Part shown: piece by piece, positions 6,392-11,256 of the stretch | How the letters are laid out: every line of letters starts with the position of its first letter | Position numbering within the stretch: position 1 is the first letter of the stretch | DNA from: CAYZPB01 sp964551195 | Lineage (GTDB): Bacteria > Bacillota > Bacilli > Tepidibacillales > Tepidibacillaceae | DNA length: 11,256 bases | Direction of reading: 5' to 3' | Assembly (NCBI GenBank): GCA_964551195.1 | Contig: CAZKBI010000023.1 | Span: forward strand, 1-11,256 | The notes under the pieces: generated by a model | What the model was told of the DNA's origin: nothing | The model's database searches: none | Seen by the model: only the letters and a program-made list of their open reading frames with translations | Program-made: the position numbers and the translations under genes

Positions 6392-7022
6392 ATTGCCTAG
6401 TGTTACGGCGAAACGTCTACCGCTCTATTATCGGTATTTTGAGAAGCTACATATTCTGGGAATTCAACGCGTCTCATCAACACAATTAAGTAAGGAATTA
6501 CAGATTGATTCCGCTACGATTAGGCGAGATTTATCTCACCTTGGAGATTTGGGACGAAAGGGTTATGGCTATAATGTAAACTATCTTTTCAATTTCTTGA
6601 GGGAGTTTCTTAAACATGATATCCAGACCAACGTAGTGATTATTGGTGCCGGTAACCTTGGACGGGCTATAATGCAGTATGATTACTATCGTAGTCGTAA
6701 TATGAATATTGTTGCGGCCTTTGATACCAATCCAACGTTTATCAATAATGAGTTGTCGGGTGTGCCAATTTATAGTGTTGAGCGATTAGAAGAGATTATC
6801 TCTACTTATGAGGTTGATGTTGCAATTCTGACAGTACCAGCAGATGCTGCACAGGAGATTGCTGACCGACTTGCTGTTACTGGTATTAAAGGTATATTAA
6901 ACTTGACACCAATAATCCTGAGCGTACCTGAAAATATTGTTACACATAATGTAGATTTAACACTTGAGATACAGACTTTAATTTATTATATTAATGACGA
7001 TATAATTAATAAGAGCGAATAA
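6375..7022 (+). CDS. rex: Redox-sensing transcriptional repressor Rex
   Basis: Rex is a homodimeric repressor that binds DNA when NADH/NAD+ is low and releases it when NADH rises, controlling fermentation and respiration genes. The 215-aa protein has the winged-helix domain at about 1-80, with VSSTQLSKELQIDSATIRRD (33-52) as the helix-turn-helix. KGYGYNV (62-68) follows it. The Rossmann domain has GAGNLG (91-96) and the ribose-binding Asp117 in FDTNP. The family C-terminal strand-helix HNVDLTLEIQTLIYY (191-205) is intact. The ATG at 6375 lies 9 nt after GGAGGGAG (6358-6365); a TTG at 6366 abuts that site and is unlikely. It begins inside the end of the tsaD fusion gene, so it belongs to the same operon as the alcohol dehydrogenase, a typical Rex target. 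Confidence 0.96.
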   Translation: MSRRNKLPSVTAKRLPLYYRYFEKLHILGIQRVSSTQLSKELQIDSATIRRDLSHLGDLGRKGYGYNVNYLFNFLREFLKHDIQTNVVIIGAGNLGRAIMQYDYYRSRNMNIVAAFDTNPTFINNELSGVPIYSVERLEEIISTYEVDVAILTVPADAAQEIADRLAVTGIKGILNLTPIILSVPENIVTHNVDLTLEIQTLIYYINDDIINKSE

Positions 7023-7098
7023 TATAATAGACTGTGTATTTTTTTAGCGATAGATAGAGAGAAGGGGCATATGGTTTTTATGGAGGGAAGGTAGAGAG

Positions 7099-7896
7099 AT
7101 GGAAAGTGAAGTTAAAAAAATGACCATACTTGGTCATTTAAAAGAAGTTAGAAATAGATTAATTTGGATAGCCGCTGTTTTTTTCGTCACTTTTATCTTA
7201 GGGTTTATTGTCACACCTTATTTGATAGATTTTTTCCGTGCGAGCCCTGCAATGGAGAATATAGAGTGGCACGTTTTTAATGTTTCGGATGCGATCATGA
7301 TCTACATGAAGACAGCACTAGCAATCGCTTTCGTAGTTACTTTGCCATTTATCCTGTATCAGATCTGGAGCTTTGTCGCGCCAGGACTTACGACGAAAGA
7401 ACAGAAATCTGCAAAATGGTATATCCCTGTATCATTCTTTGTGTTTTTATTGGGACTCTCTTTCGGATATTTCATCCTGTTCCCAATGGTTATCAACTTC
7501 CTCTTGTTAATCACCAGCATCCTAGAGGTTACCGAAATCTTTGGTATATCACAGTATTTCTCCTTTATGATGAAGCTGATTATTCCGTTTGGTCTTCTAT
7601 TTCAGTTGCCGATCATTATTGTTTTCTTAACAAAAATAGGCGTTATTTCACCGAAGTTCTTAACTCGTGTCCGTAAGTATGCCTATCTTGTGTTAGTAAT
7701 TGTTGGCGTATTAATTACACCGCCAGACTTTATTTCTGACGTAATGGTTATCCTGCCGCTAATCGCACTGTATGAGATTAGTATCTGGCTATCAAGGGTT
7801 GCTTCACGCAAAAGAAAAGAAAAATTAGATCAAGTGAATGAAGAATTATACGGAAAGAACGAGGATAGGGAGATTAAAGATGTCTCTGAAGAATAA
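7099..7896 (+). CDS. tatC: Twin-arginine translocase subunit TatC
   Basis: TatC is the membrane receptor that binds twin-arginine signal peptides and recruits TatA to export folded proteins. The 265-aa product has six helices at roughly 21-45, 66-92, 107-135, 152-178, 192-207 and 211-233. Conserved signatures include HLKEVRNRL (13-21, Glu16), FVAPGL (92-97) followed by Glu101, FGYFILFP (122-129), FQLP (168-171) and TPPD (207-210). A charged tail of about 30 residues follows. The start at 7099 has GGAGGGAAGG upstream, the AAGG (7088-7091) being 7 nt away. It lies 76 bp after rex without a clear terminator between them. No tatA is seen beside it, so the pore-forming partner must be encoded elsewhere. 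Confidence 0.95.
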   Translation: MESEVKKMTILGHLKEVRNRLIWIAAVFFVTFILGFIVTPYLIDFFRASPAMENIEWHVFNVSDAIMIYMKTALAIAFVVTLPFILYQIWSFVAPGLTTKEQKSAKWYIPVSFFVFLLGLSFGYFILFPMVINFLLLITSILEVTEIFGISQYFSFMMKLIIPFGLLFQLPIIIVFLTKIGVISPKFLTRVRKYAYLVLVIVGVLITPPDFISDVMVILPLIALYEISIWLSRVASRKRKEKLDQVNEELYGKNEDREIKDVSEE

Positions 7897-7920
7897 AAGT
7901 AACAAAATTATAAATAGCAC

Positions 7921-7954
7921 TTGAAATATATTCAACTTAATAGTAATATATAAT
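7921..7954 (+). promoter_or_regulatory. Probable groESL promoter
   Basis: A perfect TATAAT (7949-7954) lies immediately before the CIRCE element. TTGAAA (7921-7926) is a good -35, but it is 22 bp from that box; an alternative -10, TAATAT (7944-7949), is exactly 17 bp from it. Either way initiation falls at or inside CIRCE, the standard arrangement for HrcA repression. TTGAA-ATATA-TTCAA (7921-7935) is also an inverted repeat. Confidence 0.6.
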
Positions 7955-7956
7955 TA

Positions 7957-7983
7957 TCAGCACTCAACATGATTGAGTGCTAA
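7957..7983. promoter_or_regulatory. CIRCE element (HrcA operator)
   Basis: The inverted repeat TCAGCACTC-N9-GAGTGCTAA matches the CIRCE consensus TTAGCACTC-N9-GAGTGCTAA with a single change (T to C at 7958) in the left arm. It lies 44 bp before the groES start, between the promoter and the gene. HrcA bound here represses groESL until heat or misfolded protein titrates GroEL. The hrcA gene is not in this window. Confidence 0.97.
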
Positions 7984-8027
7984 TAATTATAAAAAATATA
8001 AGATAATCTGAATGAGGAGGGCTTTAT

Positions 8028-8309
8028 ATGTTTAAACCGGTAGGAGACCGCGTGGCTGTTCAACCGATGAAAAGGGAAGAGACAACAGCAAGTGGAATAG
8101 TTCTGCCTGATTCTGCTATGGAAAAACCACAGGAAGGAACTGTGGTAGCAGTAGGCAAGCATCGTAACACTAAAGGTGACTTAGTTGATCTTAGTGTTAA
8201 GGTTGGCGACCATGTAGTTTTCGGTAAATTCGCTGGTACAGAGATTAAGTATGACGGCGAGATTTACTTAATAATGCGAGAAGACGATATTCTTGCTGTG
8301 ATTGAATAA
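8028..8309 (+). CDS. groES: Co-chaperonin GroES
   Basis: GroES is the heptameric lid of the GroEL folding chamber. The 93-aa protein is the standard length. It begins FKPVGDRV, has the mobile-loop region after EETTASGIVLPDSA (18-31), then KPQEGTVVAVG, GDHVVFGKFAGTEI and a C-terminal hydrophobic EDDILAVIE. The ribosome site GAGGAGGG (8014-8021) is strong and about 6 nt from the ATG. groEL follows after 21 bp. The pair is controlled by the CIRCE element upstream. Confidence 0.98.
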   Translation: MFKPVGDRVAVQPMKREETTASGIVLPDSAMEKPQEGTVVAVGKHRNTKGDLVDLSVKVGDHVVFGKFAGTEIKYDGEIYLIMREDDILAVIE

Positions 8310-8330
8310 TAGAAGGAGGAGATAAGTATT

Positions 8331-9974
8331 ATGGCTAAAGAGATTATTTATGGCGAAGATGCCCGTCGCAAAATGCTTGACGGCGTAAATGCCTTGGCTG
8401 ACGTAGTTAAGGTTACTTTAGGACCTAAGGGTCGTAATGTTGTACTTGAGAAAAGTTATGGTTCACCACTAATTACAAACGATGGTGTAACGATTGCAAG
8501 AGATATTGAACTAGAAGATGCTTTTGAAAATATGGGAGCACAGCTTGTTAAAGAAGTTGCAACCAAAACTAATGATGTCGCTGGTGATGGAACCACCACT
8601 GCGACAGTGCTTGCACAAGCGATGATTCGTGAAGGACTTAAAAACGTTACAGCAGGCGCTAACCCAATGGTAGTTCGTAAAGGGATTGAAAAAGCTGTTA
8701 ATGTTGCAGTTGCTGAGATTAAAGCAGTTGCTAAACCAGTTGAAAGCAAAGAATCAATTGCGCAGGTTGCGGCTATTTCTTCATCAGATGAAGAAGTTGG
8801 CGAGCTAATTGCTGAGGCAATGGAACGCGTTGGTAAGCAAGGAGTTATTACAGTTGAGGAATCACAGGGATTTGTGACTGAACTTGAAATCGTTGAGGGT
8901 ATGCAGTTTGATCGTGGCTATATTTCACCCTACATGATTAATGATACTGAAAAGATGGAAGCTCTACTTGAGGATCCGTATATTCTGATTACTGACCGCA
9001 AAATCACAAGCATTCAAGAGATTCTACCAATGCTTGAGCAAGTTGTACAACAAGGTCGTCCAATTCTAATTATTGCTGAGGACTTAGAAGGCGATGCACT
9101 AGCTACTTTAGTAGTTAACAAGCTTCGCGGGACATTTACTGCAGTTGCAGTTAAAGCTCCAGGCTTCGGTGATCGTCGTAAAGCAATGCTTCAAGATATT
9201 GCAACGCTAACAGGCGCTGAGGTTATTACTGAGGACCTTGGACATGAATTGAAAAACACAACCATTGAACAACTCGGTCGCGCTCGTCAAGTACAAATTA
9301 CTAAAGACAACACGATTATTGTTGATGGTAGTGGCTCTAAGGAAGATATTAAAGCTCGTGTTAAGCAAATTGAGCAAGAGTTAGCGGCTACGACTTCTGA
9401 ATTCGACAAAGAAAAACTACAAGAACGTCTGGCTAAGCTTAGTGGCGGTGTTGCTGTTATTAAGGTTGGTGCAGCTACTGAGACAGAACTTAAGGACAAA
9501 AGAATTCGAATTGAAGACGCGCTTAACTCAACTCGTGCAGCTGTTGAGGAAGGAATTGTCGCAGGCGGTGGAACTGCACTTGTTAACATTATCCCAGCAA
9601 TTGATAAGATTGTTGCCGAGGGAGACGAAGCAACAGGCGTTAATATCGTTAAACGTGCATTAGAAGAGCCAGTTCGCCAGATTGCATTAAATGCTGGTCT
9701 GGAGGGTTCTGTAATTGTTGAGAAATTAAAAACTCAGAAAGCTGGTATTGGTTTTAATGCAGCAACTGGTGAGTGGGCAGATATGATTAAAACTGGTATC
9801 GTTGATCCAGCTAAGGTTACGCGTTCAGCATTACAGAACGCAGCATCTGTTGCTGGTATGTTCTTAACAACTGAGGCAGTAATTGCTAATAAGCCTACTG
9901 ATAAAGCTGGTGCACCTGATATGGGTGGCATGGGCGGTATGGGTGGCATGGGCGGTATGGGCGGCATGATGTAA
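8331..9974 (+). CDS. groEL: Chaperonin GroEL
   Basis: GroEL is the tetradecameric ATP-dependent folding chamber of the cytoplasm. The 547-aa protein is full length and highly conserved. It shows TLGPKGRNV (29-37), the nucleotide-binding GDGTTTATVL (85-94, with the hydrolysis Asp86), the apical RGYISPYM segment, and EEGIVAGGGTAL in the second equatorial part. The tail is five GGM triplets plus a final Met, encoded by a 9-bp tandem repeat at 9924-9968. AAGGAGG (8313-8319) precedes the ATG by 11 nt. The operon ends here: a strong terminator follows at 10016. No sequence oddities were seen in catalytic regions. Confidence 0.99.
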   Translation: MAKEIIYGEDARRKMLDGVNALADVVKVTLGPKGRNVVLEKSYGSPLITNDGVTIARDIELEDAFENMGAQLVKEVATKTNDVAGDGTTTATVLAQAMIREGLKNVTAGANPMVVRKGIEKAVNVAVAEIKAVAKPVESKESIAQVAAISSSDEEVGELIAEAMERVGKQGVITVEESQGFVTELEIVEGMQFDRGYISPYMINDTEKMEALLEDPYILITDRKITSIQEILPMLEQVVQQGRPILIIAEDLEGDALATLVVNKLRGTFTAVAVKAPGFGDRRKAMLQDIATLTGAEVITEDLGHELKNTTIEQLGRARQVQITKDNTIIVDGSGSKEDIKARVKQIEQELAATTSEFDKEKLQERLAKLSGGVAVIKVGAATETELKDKRIRIEDALNSTRAAVEEGIVAGGGTALVNIIPAIDKIVAEGDEATGVNIVKRALEEPVRQIALNAGLEGSVIVEKLKTQKAGIGFNAATGEWADMIKTGIVDPAKVTRSALQNAASVAGMFLTTEAVIANKPTDKAGAPDMGGMGGMGGMGGMGGMM

Positions 9975-10015
9975 GCGTCGCTCAAGCTTAGCAAGTGAAA
10001 TAAAAATAAGATAAG

Positions 10016-10047
10016 AGACCAATCCTGAAGTGGGTTGGTCTTTTTTT
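10016..10047 (+). terminator. Rho-independent terminator of groESL
   Basis: A 10-bp stem AGACCAATCC / GGGTTGGTCT (one T:G pair) closes on loop TGAAGT and is followed by a run of seven T. It ends the groESL transcript. A near copy with the same stem lies at 10905-10934; the similarity extends from 10010 to 10050. Confidence 0.93.
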
Positions 10048-10072
10048 GTGCCGTTTATATCGAGAACTGCTA

Positions 10073-10078
10073 TATAAT
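10073..10078 (+). promoter_or_regulatory. Possible -10 box of the crcB operon
   Basis: A perfect TATAAT lies 39 bp before the crcB1 start and downstream of the groESL terminator, where a new promoter is needed. No convincing -35 is present: TTGTGC at 10046 is 21 bp away and lies in the terminator tail. Confidence 0.4.
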
Positions 10079-10117
10079 ATAACATGAATTTATTTATAGT
10101 TTTTCGGGAGGTAGTTT

Positions 10118-10513
10118 ATGACCTATGTAATTGTTGGTATCGGTGGGGTGATTGGTAGCCTCATGCGTTATTTTGTTTCGGTCATCTATGTAAATAGTTC
10201 AGTTGGCTTTCCGTTAGATACCGTGATAGTCAATTTGTTAGGTTCCTTAATAATAGGTTTGCTATTCACTATGTTAACCTACTATAAATTTAATCCGCAC
10301 ATTATTAACGGTTTGTGTGCGGGGGTTATCGGTTCTTTTACGACATTCTCTGCGTTTAGTGTGGAACTGATTGTATTACTTGAAAATAACCACATATTCT
10401 ATGCATCCATCTATTTTCTCATTAGTTCCATCGGAGGAGTATTTTTGGCTTGGGTAGGATATCGGCTGGGCAAACTCCTTATCGTCAGAAGAGAGAGGGG
10501 GCAATCCAGTTGA
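10118..10513 (+). CDS. crcB: Fluoride channel protein CrcB/Fluc, subunit 1
   Basis: Fluc/CrcB proteins are small dual-topology membrane channels that let toxic fluoride leave the cell; they work as dimers. The 131-aa protein has four helices at roughly 2-24, 33-55, 63-89 and 95-122. Family motifs are present: GGVIGSLMRY (9-18, Arg17), DTVIVNLLGS (34-43, pore Asn39) and GSFTTFSAF (72-80, with the Phe-box Phe74/Phe77 and Thr pair). A basic tail RRERG follows. GGAGG (10107-10111) is 6 nt before the ATG. Its TGA stop overlaps the TTG start of a second crcB gene, so the two are likely made together as a heterodimer, as in other Gram-positive bacteria with paired genes. No fluoride riboswitch precedes it. 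Confidence 0.95.
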   Translation: MTYVIVGIGGVIGSLMRYFVSVIYVNSSVGFPLDTVIVNLLGSLIIGLLFTMLTYYKFNPHIINGLCAGVIGSFTTFSAFSVELIVLLENNHIFYASIYFLISSIGGVFLAWVGYRLGKLLIVRRERGQSS

Positions 10514-10875
10514 GTATTGTATATATTTCTATTGGCGGTTTTTTCGGAGCAATTATTCGGTTTGCTGTGACTAATTATGCCAAACGAAAAACAAAATCGG
10601 ACATGCCCCTTGGAACGATAGCTGTTAATTTTGTCGGTGCATTTTTGATTGGATTATTTTTAAAATTAAGCCTATCAGGATCAGCGGATGCGCTATTAAT
10701 CGTTGGTTTCCTTGGCGCTTTTACGACTTTTTCTAAGATAATGTTGGAAATGGTCCAGATGCTAGATGCTGGAAAGAAAAAGACATTTTTTGCTTATTTC
10801 TTCGTTAGTTTTGTCGGTGGTGTTTTTTGTACCTTTATTGGAGTAATTGTTAGTATATATTTTCTGAACGTGTAA
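10510..10875 (+). CDS. crcB: Fluoride channel protein CrcB/Fluc, subunit 2
   Basis: This is a second Fluc paralogue of 121 aa with four helices (about 2-21, 33-53, 61-84 and 93-118). Its motifs are GGFFGAIIRF (9-18, Arg17), GTIAVNFVGAF (35-45, Asn40) and GAFTTFSKIM (69-78). The pore Asn and Phe-box residues are thus kept in both subunits. The start is a TTG at 10510, supported by AGAGGGGG (10494-10501) 8 nt upstream and by the ATGA-like TTGA overlap with the crcB1 stop. An upstream in-frame ATG at 10450 would add 20 residues inside crcB1 and is unlikely. Lysine-rich loops (KRKTK near 25, KKK near 90) differ from subunit 1 and could fix opposite membrane orientation in a heterodimer; that is inference. 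Confidence 0.94.
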   Translation: MSIVYISIGGFFGAIIRFAVTNYAKRKTKSDMPLGTIAVNFVGAFLIGLFLKLSLSGSADALLIVGFLGAFTTFSKIMLEMVQMLDAGKKKTFFAYFFVSFVGGVFCTFIGVIVSIYFLNV

Positions 10876-10904
10876 CTTAGTATGTAAAATAAATATTTGA
10901 TAAG

Positions 10905-10934
10905 AGACCAATCCTGAAGGGGGTTGGTCTTTTT
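10905..10934 (+). terminator. Rho-independent terminator of the crcB pair, copy of the groESL terminator
   Basis: The stem AGACCAATCC / GGGTTGGTCT and loop TGAAGG are followed by TTTT. Stem and loop differ from the terminator at 10016-10041 by one base (loop T to G), and the shared block runs 10899-10937 with two fewer T. It begins 30 bp after the crcB2 stop. Confidence 0.9.
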
Positions 10935-11015
10935 GTGTGGCGCGTAACTGATAGTGGCGGGCTGGGACAAAATGAGGTAAAATTAGATAAAGTTATTTAT
11001 ATTAGGAGGCCGAGC

Positions 11016-11256
11016 ATGAGCGAGAAAAGTGAAATACGCGGGAATATGGAGAATTGGAAAGCTGATAATTTTATGAAGGAGCAGATAGCTGCTATTAAGG
11101 AAACTGTTGGGGAGCGCAAGGTATTGTGTGCGCTAAGTGGTGGTGTAGATTCTGCGGTGGTCGCTGTGCTGGTTCATCGAGCGATTGGCGATCAGTTGAC
11201 TTGTATGTTCATTGATCATGGCCTGCTGCGCAAAAATGAGGCTGAGAGCGTGATGC
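11016..11256 (+). CDS. guaA: GMP synthase ATP-pyrophosphatase domain, no amidotransferase domain (3' end outside window)
   Basis: GMP synthase aminates XMP to GMP with ATP and glutamine. The first 80 codons are visible. Residues 14-36 (WKADNFMKEQI, then KETVGERKV) match the region just after the amidotransferase in ordinary GuaA. They are followed by the PP-loop SGGVDSAVV (41-49), GDQLTCMFIDHGLLRK (58-73) and EAESVM, all diagnostic of the GuaA synthetase domain. About 190 residues of class I glutamine amidotransferase that usually precede this are absent. The start is not a guess: AGGAGG (11004-11009) lies 6 nt before the ATG, and a terminator lies only 82 bp upstream. The protein is thus like the archaeal GuaAb subunit and would need ammonia or a separate GuaAa-like glutaminase. 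The gene is cut by the window end. Confidence 0.9.
   Translation, partial: MSEKSEIRGNMENWKADNFMKEQIAAIKETVGERKVLCALSGGVDSAVVAVLVHRAIGDQLTCMFIDHGLLRKNEAESVM

Noticed and set aside
7023..7028. TATAAT just after the rex stop as a promoter for tatC
   Set aside because: No -35-like hexamer lies 15-19 bp upstream; the region is simply AT-rich, so a tatC promoter cannot be claimed.
7071..7094. Seven-codon frame (ATG to TAG) just before tatC with GAAGGGG upstream
   Set aside because: Spacing of 3 nt to the ATG is too short and nothing in the peptide suggests a leader; the purine-rich run more likely serves tatC.
9924..9968. Short tandem repeat that could suggest a repeat array
   Set aside because: The 9-bp units encode the normal GGM tail of GroEL; there are no spacers, so this is not CRISPR.
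9734..9994. Minus-strand reading frame with proline/methionine repeats under the groEL 3' end
   Set aside because: It is the antisense of the GGM-repeat tail of GroEL; it has no ribosome site and its codon pattern follows groEL.
10048..10117. Possible fluoride riboswitch before crcB1
   Set aside because: By eye no GGNGAUGG-type start, pseudoknot segment or terminator decision is present; the stretch is short and AT-rich.
10890..11015. Hidden or frameshifted amidotransferase part of guaA upstream of its start
   Set aside because: Only 140 bp separate crcB2 from the start, and they hold a terminator; the in-frame stretch back to a stop at 10890 has no amidotransferase motif.

Overview
The window looks like the chromosome of a low-to-moderate GC, Gram-positive anaerobe or facultative anaerobe (Bacillota). 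The signs are strong AGGAGG-type ribosome sites, CCA-encoding tRNA genes, a CIRCE-controlled groESL operon, Rex, and a gene order (tsaE-tsaB-rimI-tsaD ... rex ... tatC ... groES-groEL) that matches the Bacillus subtilis ydiB-groEL block and therefore points toward class Bacilli. I cannot name a genus. The bifunctional tsaD gene and a GuaA without its amidotransferase domain are unusual for that class.

Layout. Positions 1-239 hold the end of a tRNA cluster: Leu(GAG), cut by the window edge exactly at the anticodon, Pro(TGG) and Gly(TCC). It is closed by a bidirectional terminator at 251-276. Convergent to it, on the minus strand, is a two-gene overlapping operon: a six-helix membrane protein of unknown function, then a membrane-anchored alpha/beta hydrolase. 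A 123-165 bp divergent promoter region separates these from a long plus-strand operon. That operon runs: an iron-containing butanol-dehydrogenase-type alcohol dehydrogenase, tsaE, tsaB, rimI, a fused tsaD::5-formyltetrahydrofolate cyclo-ligase gene, rex, and then tatC 76 bp further on. groES-groEL follow with their own promoter and HrcA operator. Next come a terminator, an overlapping pair of fluoride-channel genes (crcB1-crcB2), a nearly identical copy of the same terminator, and the start of a guaA gene coding for only the ATP-pyrophosphatase part of GMP synthase. The window edge cuts it.

How the genes fit together. TsaE, TsaB and TsaD form the bacterial complex that puts N6-threonylcarbamoyl on A37 of ANN-decoding tRNAs. 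RimI is the usual N-acetyltransferase neighbour. The cyclo-ligase half of the fusion returns 5-formyl-THF to the one-carbon pool that feeds purine synthesis and formyl-Met-tRNA. Rex senses NADH/NAD+ and commonly represses fermentation genes, and the first gene of the operon is such a gene. TatC is the Tat receptor, GroESL the chaperonin, and the CrcB pair exports fluoride.

Most noteworthy are the TsaD-cyclo-ligase fusion, the stand-alone GMP synthase ATP-pyrophosphatase subunit, and the duplicated terminator bracketing the crcB pair.
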